From Paraspadella gotoi (lineage: Eukaryota > Chaetognatha), in the NCBI GenBank assembly GCA_051294375.1, contig CM119263.1:3556785-3620784 (forward strand): a stretch of DNA of 64,000 bases, read 5' to 3'. The notes beneath the pieces are model-generated. The model was given only the letters and a program-made list of their open reading frames with translations. It was not told the origin of the DNA and did no database searches. This document shows, piece by piece, positions 31,701 through 43,029 of the stretch; position 1 is the first letter of the stretch, and each line of letters starts with the position of its first letter. The position numbers and the translations under genes were made by a program.

Positions 31701-33733
31701 CTTCTATGGAATTTGGCAGAACAAATGATTTCCATTTTTAGCACAAATGTAGAAGAGGGTTTTTATAAATATTGCTAATGGCTATGTTCCAGCCAATGAG
31801 GCTTAATAATAATTAAGAATCATAAGTAGCAATAAAAACTACCGCCGTTAAATGTTCGCAATAACTTATAGCTCATATAAAAAGTAAGAAGACGATCGAT
31901 CGTGTTTACCCTCAGGCGATAGGAAATAGAAAGCATTAAGGATTAAATCGCAAGTGATTAGCAAAACTTTTTAAGCTCTTTTATTTGTTTTTTCTATTGG
32001 TTCACATTGAATGTCACAATATGAAAAGATTATCATTTTGGCCAATGTTTTATCTTTGTTTTGTAAATAATACGTAGAAAAATTTATATGCAAAAAAAAA
32101 AACAACTAAAAATACTCTTATAAAATAATCAAACTTTCAATATGGACCCGCGCTATAATATATATCATCATCTCTTAACTAAACGGTTATTTCGGTGATT
32201 TTGTTTTAATATTTGTGAAAGCTGAAAAATATATCATTGTGATAATCGAGAAGAAAAAGACAATGTAAACAAAGAAAGTACGTTTATTTGAGTATAAAAC
32301 TGAATTGATATCGTTAAAAACGGAAAATATTTGATACCTTAGATTAATGAATGAAAATTCCCCTAGTGGTTGTGAAGAAGAACTTACCTCCTAGGAGAAA
32401 CTGTGGCATAGATCCCTTTGAAGGTATCAATTACATCTACCACCCCTGTGGCACTCCTGTAGGGTAAGAAATATATAAATATATAATACATTTAGTGAAT
32501 AAACGATTTTAGAAATTCATTGAGCTCACCTGTTTGAATCCTCTAACACATGACTTTTAACTCCTCTTCGAGAATTTGGTGGCAGGCGGCAAAGTATGGT
32601 CCAACGCTTCTGGTTAAAGCGGACGCTCTGCGCTGTCAACTCGCTGAAGTCGGGATCTGGGGGGTGAGAAAAAGGGGTGGGAGAGGGGGGTGGAGGAGGG
32701 ATCGTGCGTGAGTTAAAGAGAGAGTTTGACCGTATGCGGTATTGGGTAAGAATGCCTGATATCGATAAATGACGTTGGATAAGTTCGGGGAAATTGAAGG
32801 TGAGGTCAATGCAGGGTGAGGACAACTGATTAATTTGGGGAAGGGTCGATCGAGCTGGAATTAATAGCGCGTAAAAACCCACCAAAGACATTGTCTCGAT
32901 TAATATTTAACTAATAAATTGCAAAATTCTAAAAAAAAAAATATTTTCTATAGACTGTTTAAATGATATAATTGTTAATACGCTGCTTGAAAGATTCGAC
33001 GGTACAAGAGACAATTTAGTTATGAGAAAAAACACAAATCGGACAGAAAAAGCGACCAAACATATTTATTCCAATTTATTACAACGAATTGTCATCTAAA
33101 ATATTTGTTTGGCAAAAAACCTGAGTTTCCCTAACCTGGTCATTGACCCTTGCTTTGATCCAGGATCAGAAAAAGTTGTTTTACTTGCGTTCCATTCCAT
33201 TTCCTTACAGTCCTTTAGGTTTCATTTTTAGTTAATTAATGTTGGGGTTATGTCACGAGAAGTAATTTACAAATAAGTATTTTATATATAAAATTATTTA
33301 AAATCAAAGTTTGTTGTAAATCAAAAGGCAATAGAAAAATTTTAAAAATGCTTCCTCCGCTAACTTTACGAACCTGTAGCGGATAGTTAATTGTAATAAT
33401 AAAAAACTATTTGACAAGCTTTTATTCTTTTTCTCTCTAGCTTATTCAGACTCGTTAGTTACTAAATAATGTTATTTCGTAATCATTATATTTAAATAGG
33501 CGTCGTAGGAAATTGATCACGGAGATCGTAAGCGATTTCCCAATCGCTGTTCATTTCGTCCAGCGTCACCTGCAGAATTCTTTCGGTTGGACAGGCCTTG
33601 GAATTGATTTGTTGTCATTTGTTTTTGAGTTGCGGAGTTTTTGTGAGTTGGCGGCGCCGGATCCGCCGCTGGGCGGCAGTTGTGGTTGGAACGGAATGGT
33701 GGGACGCGAAGGAGCCGACGACAATGCCGCCAT
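28797..33733 (-). pseudogene. Indel-broken second copy of the KChIP-like gene
   Basis: Counterpart exons lie at about 33733-33560 (start), 32655-32530, 32457-32389, 30930-30853, 30172-30061, 29818-29700, 29558-29485 and 28853-28797. Most carry frameshifting indels. The first exon is ungapped here and reads MAALSSAPSRPTIPFQPQLP, GGSGAANSQKLRNSKTNDNK, then in another frame RILQVTLDEMNSDWEIAYDL up to a GTGATC donor that would match the next exon's phase. Whether it is a true paralogue, a pseudogene or the other allele cannot be decided from one sequence; I favour the other allele. Confidence 0.7.
31093..31331 (-). mobile_element. SINE family A, copy within the duplicate block
   Basis: This is the counterpart of 23632-23867 with scattered indels, at the same relative position in the KChIP intron. 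It is a duplicated locus, not an independent insertion. Confidence 0.75.
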
Positions 33734-33848
33734 TTTATTTGTTCGTAAATAATTTAGTTTCGAAGGAGTTCAAAGTTTTTGTTTTGAATAATATCACTTT
33801 TATATTTTTAATTTCTTTTCATCAAGTTGTTTTAAATTAACGATTAGT

Positions 33849-34806
33849 GGAATTTAAGTCCGGGATGACTCAATTCAAATTATAAATTAGGCTATAAAAA
33901 CGAGCTCGGATTTTGAAAGGAGAGCTCCTGACGATTCCGAAAATGTATTCACTTTACTATTTTTTCAAATGCGTCATCCTTTTTCGATTTTTTTTGTACT
34001 ATATAAATAAAGAAACCTATTTGAGAGTTGCAGCCCAAACGGTAAAGGCGGTTTTTCATGAAATTTGCGATGGATTACTTATTAAGGTGACGAAACTCCA
34101 ATTCTATGAAAAATACTTTCAAAATTTGCCTTCCTTCATATAAGAATGAGAATGTTTAATCTATTTTGGGTTAATTTCCTGATATGCTTTGAAACGAAAA
34201 AACATTTTTTTCAAAAACGCGCTCATAGAATTTCCCCACCTTTCCTTTCTTGCCACAAGATATTTTTTTCTTCAAGAAAAGATCCCAACGGTTTGAGCTG
34301 CACTCTTCGTTTTTAAACTTCACTTCGTCAAAGAAAGTTAAATTCTGACTCATTAAAACTCATTTAAAACTTACATAAAGTTAAAAAGTCAAATTGAAAT
34401 AAATTCGAAAGTTTTTATAACTCATAAAAATCATTAAAATCGGAAAATGTAGTAGTTTATTTTTAGACTTATAGTGATACAACTCCAAGTATGTTACTTT
34501 TTACCAAAGGAAAGAATTAAATATAAGAAGTTAGAATTAGGCTTACTGTTAAGAATCAGGTTCTTAAGTTAAAAATTTAGTTATAGAAATTTAACTTACA
34601 TATAAAAAATATTTTTTCCTCTTGAAAACTCTAGTTTTACCGAAGAAAAAAATTATGTTAAATTTTTGAGAAACATTTTATGTAGAATTTTAAAAGTGTT
34701 TCTATTATTTTCATAGAAAAACCTCTTTACAAGATAAGAGAAAATGATTAAGATACAGTAATATTAAGTTATCTACAATTTTAGAATTGAGAGTGAAATG
34801 CCCTGC
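33849..34806. mobile_element. ~0.96-kb insertion absent from the other copy
   Basis: Copy 1 (near 27600) runs straight from CGATTAG to ACAAATTAG, while copy 2 has 0.96 kb between these. TTAG stands at both edges, a possible 4-bp target duplication. The ends (AAGTCCGGGATGACTCAATT and, inverted, GGCAGGGCATTTCACTCTC) look like imperfect TIRs. The interior is AT-rich with no long open frame. Confidence 0.55.
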
Positions 34807-35239
34807 CTTAGAAACACAAATTAGTTCTCTTTGAACTGACGAAAATGTTCAAATCAGAGGAAACTGAATTTCTCAATTTTATTAGTTCGAAATTGTTTAA
34901 TCCAAGGAACTATATTGGGCAGAGAATATTTTGTTTCTTTTCTAAAAATGTAATTTTAAAAAATAGATTTCGTTAATTAATGTTTTTTTGAAACTCTGCC
35001 ATCACACCCAGTTAATTTTCTATCATTATCCGTCATTGGCCGTCATTAAGCCATCATTCTACAGTCATTCGGAAGTTAGTTTTTGAGACATTCACAAGTC
35101 ATTTACAGTCATTCAGAGTCATTCACTGCCTTCATTCACACAGTTCCCTACTGTGTCTTTCTAGAATCGCAGTGGCCTGGGTGATCCATGATAGAGGAGC
35201 GTGAGATAGGAGAAGAAGAGAGAGACGAAGACAATGAAG

Positions 35240-35289
<50 letters not shown>

Positions 35290-35819
35290 NNNNNNNNNNN
35301 NNNNNNNNNNNNNNAGAGAGAGAGAGAGGCCAAGAGGATTCATCGCGGTTTTATGGTTTCGTTTCCCCATCAGTGAAGATAAACGAACGTCTTGTAAATA
35401 AGACGCGTTACTTCAGACGTACAAGATTGTATGTACAGTATACAACGATATATATAAATGATATTATGTCCGTATGAGGACTTTTTTTGCTTTGTGAATT
35501 GTACCGATTCAACAGCCTTACATTTGTCAATTTTGTTTCAAACTTTTATCCAAAATTATTAAAAGTCATCATTTGTTCACGATTTATTTAATTAAAATGA
35601 CAAAAGTTATTACAAGAAAAGTTAAGCGATTTTAAATGTTAAGAAAATGATCGAGGTCGCGCTTTACAAGCAGAAGGCGATGATTAAGAAGAGGTCAATG
35701 CTTTCCAAGCTTTGGAGTCGACGGTGTTGTAATCCAAGCAAAGGGCGCCATGACGTCTCTTTCGTCGACGAGCGATAAAAATCGATGCCAAATTTCGTTT
35801 CATGCTGCCCCCTGTTGCG

Positions 35820-35950
35820 GCCGTCGTTGTTGTCGTCGTTGTCGTCGTCGTTGTCGTAGTCGCCGTTGTTGTTATCGTCGTCGTCATCGAGTTGTCGTCG
35901 TCGTTTTCGTCGTCGTTGTCGTTGTCGTTGTCGTCACTGTGTCGTTGTAG
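35820..35950. repeat. (GTC/GTT)n triplet tract
   Basis: An interrupted GTC-GTT run. Flanking sequence has open frames on both strands but no splice evidence. Confidence 0.9.
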
Positions 35951-35999
35951 TTGGTGCTAAAATCTTACCCTTACGTCAACGGCCTCTAGGGGCGATTGG

Positions 36000-37113
36000 A
36001 GTTTTGAAGGAAAGGAAACGCGACAGCAGAGAAGGAAAAAGAAAGAAGGAGGAAATTCAAATTGGAAAGAAAAAAGAAAGAAAGGAGAAAAAAAAAGAGA
36101 AAGAAAGATGTAAACATAAAGAATAAAAAGAAAAGAAAAAAATGGTAAAAAAAGAAGAGAAATTAGAATTGTATATAAAAGGAAAGGAAGGAAAGGGGAG
36201 AAAAATAAGAGAAGGAAAGGCTTGAAAATAAACAAAAGAAAAAGAAAAAAATAAGGAGGGTAAGTAGAAAAAGAAAGGAAAGTGAAAAGAAAAAACCAAA
36301 AAGAAAAAAATAGGGAAAGAAAAAGAAAAAAAAAGAGAGAGAGAGGAAATTAAGAAAGATTTTAAACGAGAGCAAAATTCCTTGGGGCGAAAAAATGAGA
36401 TAAGAAACAAAAGAATCTTAACGACGAATCTTCAAAGTTGCGACTTTGAAAAACATTTTCTTATGGGTTGGGACCCGCAAAGCAATGATAGAGAAACAAA
36501 ATGAAATGAAGGGAAAAAAGGAGAGAAGGGAAAAGAGAAAGAAAAAATAAAAAAGAGAAAAAGAGAAAAAGAAAAAAAGGAAAAAAAAGAAAAAGAAAAA
36601 AAGCGAAAAAGAAAAAGAAAATAAGAGAAAAAGAAAAAGAAAATAAGAGAAAAAGAAATATTGTGAAGATATCGAATATATGAAACGTTTATTGACTTAG
36701 TTGGTGAGGATTCAATAGAAAACTAAAACATGCCTCGCAAAACTCTAGGAAATTGAGGCAGAAGAAAGAGACACTGATACTACTTATCAAAAATGTCCTT
36801 ATTGAGAGAGAAAGAGTTGATCCTAACATATTTTACAAAAGAAAAAAAGAAAAAGAGAAAAATTTAAAAAGTGAAAAAGAGAAAAAATCAACTGAAAAAT
36901 ACCAAATTAAAATATAGAAAGAAAAATAATTAAAGAGTTAAACAATTTGCTAAAGAAAACCAAAAGAAAAAAAAAAGAAAAAAAAGTGGCCCAAGCCAAA
37001 GAATCTCTAGTGTGAAGCCAAAAAGGAGTCGACCAAAAGCGAAAAGAAAAAGCGATTGTTCGAGCAGAGGAATTTCGCTTAAGGGGTCTTTCAATGAAAC
37101 TGTGAGCGAATGT

Positions 37114-37151
<38 letters not shown>

Positions 37152-37207
37152 GAGAGGGAGAGAGAGAGATGAGAGAGAGGAGAGAGAGAGAGAGACGAGA
37201 GAGAGGG

Positions 37208-37239
<32 letters not shown>

Positions 37240-37270
37240 GAGAGAGAGAGAGGAGAGGAGAGGAGAAGGG
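36000..37270. repeat. Purine-rich low-complexity region with (GA)n at 37110-37260
   Basis: Strand-asymmetric AAAG/AGAA sequence with almost no pyrimidines for over 1 kb, ending in a GA microsatellite. Long Phe/Leu/Ser frames on the minus strand are artefacts. No gene seen. Confidence 0.8.
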
Positions 37271-38989
37271 AAGGATGGGAATGAGAGATTCTGAGGAGGA
37301 AGAAAGGAACAGGAATGGGAGTGAAGAAGGAGAGAGGACAAGAAAGTAAAAATAAATGAGAACAAAGAATCAGCAAAAGAATAATATTTAAAAGATCAGA
37401 AAACACAACGGAACACGAGAAGAAATAGAAGAGAAAATAAGAGAGAGAGAAAGAAAGAAAAGAATAAGCAAAAAAAAAGAACAAGACAAGACAAAGAAAA
37501 GGAAAGAAGAAAGAAAGAATCACGAAAGACATACCAGAAAGAAAGAAAGAAAAACAAGAAAGATAAAAAGAAAGAAAGAAAAAGCGTCTCGCATGATTGC
37601 TTCAAAAAGGTGTCTACATATTGGAGAGAGGTAAATATGAAGTGAATTAGTGACAGTTAAATTACAAATGTGAAAAGTGTAGGAAAGTTGAAAGTAGAGA
37701 ACCGAGAAAAAGTGACAAGCTTACGTTACGCCGCTGTTAACTCAAACTTTTATTAAATAAATCACTCCTCTATAACAAATTCATCTCATATTTTTACCTT
37801 TTTGGTTGTTGAACGAATTTTCAACACTAGCAGATTCAATAATGTAATCAACAAATGAAAAATTATACGACGTTCGGCCGTGCGGTTTCCAATCCCCAAT
37901 CGATTCATTCTGTTTTCTACTAATATGTATTTAATAAAATTTACAATTAGTTTTTATAAGTAAATGTCTAGTCGTTTTTCATCTTCAGTGTAGTAAAATT
38001 TAAACACACAAAAGTACATATCATAACAAGTTTCATGATCCCTCGTGCAAAGAGTAAATTAATCATCGTTTTATTTAAAAAAGCTTATAGTGTCTTCAAA
38101 CCCTATTGTTTTTCAACTTAAAAAAATTTTTAATTTAATAAAAAATTCAAATTTGGCTTAAAAGAAGTTAAGAAAGTTTAAAAAAAGTTGAGAAAAGAAG
38201 AAGGTTGAGAAATGGCTATTGTAAGCTGAGGAAAGAAATGCAGTAGGGCATGAATATACTGAAAATACTCTCTAATGATGACGACGAAAAAAGACGCGGT
38301 GTCACCCTTGCCAGAAAAGCGTTGCATTGTGTTGTCGATCGTCGTCGTCGTCGTCGTCGTCGTCGTTATCGTTTTAGTTTTTCTTAATTGTCGGTTTTTT
38401 ATATTTGTTTAGTTTTAAAAGTTTTTCTTTTTAGATTTCGGAGTTTATGCGAACAGTCCACTCTCTAGCCACGTACAGTCGATGTGAGACATAAGGTGAA
38501 GTTAACGAGTATCACTTCTATCACTTTTTTCATCTTAAACTTCGGCCCAACATTTTTTTATCTCACAAGACGCCCGACTCTTTCAATTTAAATTTGCCAT
38601 TAAAACGCGCCATCTCCATTCCAACGATATCTTCATGTCATCAGACAGCCACCAACGCCCCGGACCGGACAATCCACTTCTCCTCACGCCATCCATTTCC
38701 ATCCATTTCCATCCAGCGCCATCAGCGCCATTCGATTAAGGATATGTCGTCCGATTCAACCGGAAGAAAAAACAAGATTCGGATGAGAGAAAAAAAGTAC
38801 GAAAGACGCGAATCACGTGACGACGCGCTCCGAGGACGAGGCGAACGAAACTCGACGGCGGCAATCAGAGAAGAGGCTTTGCGCGTCGGCCAATCAGCAT
38901 ACGAATTGAGATGATCTCCTCCCGTCGGTCCGAAACTATCGCTGCATCGCTTCTCTCTTCTTCCTCTCTCTCTCTCATCTCTCTCCCGT

Positions 38990-39022
<33 letters not shown>

Positions 39023-39208
39023 ACTCTTTCTCTCTCTCTCTCTCTCTCTCTCCTCCTCTGCTACTCCTCTGTACTATTAGTTTGCCGGGTCTGTCTGTTC
39101 GTCGTTTATTCTCATCATACCATGAGATACATTATGCGTGTTGTTCACTCCACTCGCATCACTTACAAACAGTATCCACATCATCGACCACGAAAAATTC
39201 AATTTTCT

Positions 39209-39280
<72 letters not shown>

Positions 39281-39384
39281 CCTCTCTCTCTCTCTCCGGC
39301 TTTTCTCTCGTTCATAGTAGTTTAAGTCTCTTCAGTGACTGTCCCTCGGTTATTATGGCATCACAATCTACTTTTATGTTTGTA
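37270..39384 (+). repeat. 2.1-kb block, copy 1
   Basis: It starts GGAAGGATGGGAATGAGAGA and recurs at 39410-41470. It contains a (GTC)n at 38337, a CpG-rich promoter-like stretch at 38600-38930 and CT microsatellites at 38960-39060 and 39215-39275. Confidence 0.85.
38800..38900. promoter_or_regulatory. CpG-rich promoter-like stretch: E-box and CCAAT boxes
   Basis: CACGTG at 38814-38819 is followed by CpG-rich sequence, CAATCAGAG at 38862 and GGCCAATCAG at 38888-38897. In the duplicate copy (about 40890-40985) both CCAAT boxes are intact. No coding exon could be tied to it, so the gene driven is unknown. Confidence 0.4.
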
Positions 39385-39409
39385 NNNNNNNNNNNNNNNN
39401 NNNNNNNNN

Positions 39410-39611
39410 AGAGAGAGGGAAGGATGGGAATGAGAGATTCTGAGGGAGGAAGAAAGGAAAGGAATGGAGAGTGAAGAAGGAGAGAGAAAGAAAGAAAATA
39501 AATGAGAACAAAAGAATCAGGCAAAAAGAAATAATTTAAAAAGACAGAAACACAAAGGAACAGAGAAATAGACGAGAAAATAAAGAGAGAGAGAAAGAAA
39601 GAAAGAAAAAA

Positions 39612-39675
<64 letters not shown>

Positions 39676-41114
39676 GAGAAAGAAAAAAAGAAAGAAAGAG
39701 AGAAAGAAAAAAAGAAAGAAAGAAAGAAAGAAAGAAAAAGTCTCGATGATTGTTCAAAAAAGGTTTCAATGGAGAGAGGAAATATGAAGTGAATAGTGAC
39801 AGTTAAATACAAATGTGAAAGTGAGAAAGTGAAAGAGAGAACGGAGAAGAGTGAAAGTTAGTTACGCCGCTGTTAAATTCAAATTTTATTAAATAAATCA
39901 CTCTCTATTAACAAATTCATCTCAATTTTTACCTTTTTTGGTTGTTAACGAATTTTAAACATAGACGATAAATAATTAAAACAAATGAAAAATTAATCGA
40001 CGTTCGCCGTGCGGTTTCCATCCCCAATCGATTCAATTTCTGTTTTCTACTAATATGTATTTTTAATAAAATTTAAATTATGTTTTATAATGTTAAAATG
40101 TCTAGTCGTTTTTCAGCTTCAGTGTAGTAAAATTTAACACACAAAAATACATATCATAAAGTTTTCATGATCCCCTCGGAAAGAGTAAATTAATCATCGT
40201 TTTATTAAAAAAAGCTTAAGTGTCTTCAACCTAATTTTTTTCACTTAAAAAAATTTTAATTTAATTAAAAAATTCAAAATTTGGTTAAAAAAAGTTAAAA
40301 AGTTAAAAAAAGTTGAGAAAAGAAGAAGGTTGAGAAAGGCATTGAGCTGAGGAGAGAATCAGTAGGGCATGGAATACTGAAAATACTCTTTCTAATGATG
40401 ACGACGAAAAAAGACGCGGTGTCTCACCCTCCAGAAAAGGTTGCATTGTGTTGTCGTCGTCGTCGTCGTCGTCGTCGTCGTTATCGTTTTAGTTTTTCTT
40501 AATTTGTCGGTTTTGTTATATTTGTTAGTTTTTAAAAGTTTTTTTTTAGATTTCGGAGTTTAGCGAAGTCCACTCTCACAGGTCGATTGTGAGACATAAG
40601 GTGAAGTTAACGAGTATCACTCTATCACTTTTTCATCTTAAACTTCGCCCAACATTTTTTTTATTCAAAGACGCCCGCTCTTTCAATTTAAATTTTGCCA
40701 TTAAACGCCGCCAATCTCCATCCAACGATATCTTATGTCATCAGACGCCACCAAACGCCCCCGGACGACAATCCACTTCTCCCACGCCATCCATTTTCCA
40801 TCCATTTTCCATCCAGCGCCATCCAGCGCCATTCGATAAGGTATGTCGTCCGATTCAACGGAAAAAAAAGATTCGATGAGAAAAAAAGACGAAAGACGCG
40901 AATCACGTGACGACGCGTCCGAGGACGAGGCGACGAAATCGACGGACCAATCAGAGAAGAGGCTTTGCGTCGGCCAATCAGCATGACGAATTGAGATGAC
41001 TCCTCCCGTCGGTCCGAATTCATCCTTGCCGTCATCGCTTCTCTCTTCTCCTCTCCGTCCTCTCTCTTCATCTCTCTCGCGTCTCTCTCTCTCTCTCTCT
41101 CTCCTCTACTCTCT

Positions 41115-41156
<42 letters not shown>

Positions 41157-41301
41157 GTATCCTACTTAGTTGTGCCGGGTCTGTCTGTTCGCGTTATTCT
41201 GACATACCATGAGATACATTATGCTGTCGTTGTTCACTCCAACTCGATTCACCTTAAAAAAGATTCCTCACATCATCGACCATGAAAAATTCAATTTCTT
41301 T

Positions 41302-41368
<67 letters not shown>

Positions 41369-41470
41369 GCCTCCTCTCTCTCTCTCTCCGGTTTTCTCTC
41401 GTTCTAGTAGTGTTAAAGATTCTTCAGTGACTCGTCCCTCGGTTATGTATGGCATACAATCTACGTTTTA
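39410..41470 (+). repeat. 2.1-kb block, copy 2 (indel-rich)
   Basis: Direct tandem partner of 37270-39384, separated by a 25-N gap. The GAAA tract at 39590-39740 is longer than in copy 1. No gene supported. Confidence 0.85.
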
Positions 41471-41689
41471 TGTTTGTATTTTGTGCACTTTAACATTTTT
41501 AAAAAAATTAATAACTTGTTATATTTATCAGGTTTCAAATCATTTTTTATCACTTAAATTCAGTTGGACGTTTCAAGTTATGGACTAAGCTAAATTTCAG
41601 TATTTACTTAATACTGAATGATGAAATAAAAAATAGTTTAGAAAATATATGATTGTAAAATATACGAAAACAATCTTTAATAGACATAA

Positions 41690-41965
41690 AGACTCGAGCC
41701 GCTTTCGATAGTAACCAAATATTGAGTGCCCGATGAGTAACGAAATATTGATGCGATGATAACCAAATATTGACGCGAAATGATAAACCAATAAATTTGA
41801 TGCGATGATAACAAAATGACTGAGTGGATGATAATCAAATGATTGATGCGATGATAGTCATTCATTGATATGATGATAATCATTCATTGATACGATGATA
41901 GTCATTCATTTGATGCGATGATAGTGATTTCATTGACGCGCTGAATCATTCATCGTAAATAAAAC
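41690..41965. repeat. Minisatellite with GATGATA and CATTCATTGAT motifs
   Basis: Units of about 22 bases such as GATGATAGTCATTCATTGAT repeat with variation, leading into a GA tract (41988-42055). A direct second copy is at 47340-47610 with its flanks. Confidence 0.8.
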
Positions 41966-42289
41966 AAACAAAGTGCGTGTATAGTGAAAGAGAGAGAGAG
42001 AGAGAATGATGAGAGAAGAGAGAGAGAGAAGAGAGAGAAGAGAGAGAGAGAGGGCGTAACATGGACAGTATTTTCCCCGCCAACGAATACGCATTATTAA
42101 GGAGTCTCTCTCGTTTATAATAAAAGAATAATGCAGATAAATATTTTTAGAAAAAAAATCCACGAAAATCTCGCCTGATTGTTAGTAAATTAGTGTGATT
42201 TTGTGATTATGAGAAAAAAGCGCGGAATAAACTTCGTGATGCGTATAAATAAAGAGGTTGGTTTTAGATAGGAAAAAAAAGAGAGACCT

Positions 42290-42475
42290 TTTCGAAGTAG
42301 TCAGGTCCTTTAAACATAGCAGTGCACCTTTGACCAACAATAACTGCGAAGAGGTACCGAGATCTTTCTTGGGGCATACTTAAGGAGCTCGGGCAAGAGA
42401 AACTTCCCTCAAGATATAAAACTTGCATATCCGACCAGTGCGCATTTGGTGGAGAGAGGAGGAGGACCGAGAGAC
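42290..42475 (-). CDS. Weak candidate exon
   Basis: On the minus strand a segment stays open with PQERSRYLFAVIVGQRCTAM followed by FKGPDYFEK and a GT. The segment is single-copy and less repetitive than its surroundings. Codon use is not strongly biased and the splice sites are mediocre. I cannot name a family. Confidence 0.2.
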
Positions 42476-42707
42476 GGAGAGACGGATATAGAACGATGAT
42501 GGTAGGAATATGGATTGTTTTGAGGCGACTACTCTGTCCTATTAGATTCTGCTTGAAGCATTGTTGAGAGATCGCTTTTTAAGGATCTTCGAGAGGCTTT
42601 GACAGTGCGGAGAGACCGCAAGCCAGGCCGGAGAGCGACAGACTGGAAAGAAAAAAAGCGTCCTAAGAAAAAAGTAAAGGAGNNNNNNNNNNNNNNNNNN
42701 NNNNNNN

Positions 42708-42890
42708 CGTCGGCGGAGGAAGCGGCCGAGACGAGGGAGACACGGGGGCGGCAGCGGCGGCGACGGCATCGGCGCGTCGTTGGCGGGGTGGGCGCGGGCC
42801 GTAGTAGCCGGCGGCAGCGTAGCGAACACTTTTTAAAGCGAAGTCCAGTTTTAAAAGGCTTCTGCCAATTGTCAAGGGATTGAAAAACAC
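42708..42890 (-). CDS. GC-rich candidate exon, unknown (inverted partner at 58767-58960)
   Basis: The minus strand reads FFNPLTIGRSLLKLDFALKS, VRYAAAGYYGPRPPRQRRAD and then an Ala/Pro/Ser-rich stretch before a 25-N gap. A GC-rich island in AT-rich surroundings supports an exon, perhaps first or signal-bearing. The inverted copy at 58767-58960 differs by indels and reads Pro-rich, so the frame is uncertain. Confidence 0.3.
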
Positions 42891-43029
42891 CTTGGACTTT
42901 TTTTACTCTCCTCTCTTCTCTCCTTCCTCTCTCTCCTCTCTCTTCCTCCGTCTCCTCTCTCTTCTCTCTCTCCTCTCTTTCTTTCTCGCTCTTTGTTGAA
43001 TGTAACGAGTGCTGAAAGTTGCCCACCAA

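Larger units (their letters stand above)
27998..35180 (+). repeat. Second, indel-rich copy of 20708-27960
   Basis: The whole 7.2-kb block, including MITEs, SINE and all KChIP exons, recurs in the same order and orientation. Differences are mainly 1-2-base insertions or deletions, often in homopolymers, plus one insertion of about 0.96 kb. This pattern fits an unpolished alternative haplotype rather than an aged duplication. Confidence 0.85.
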
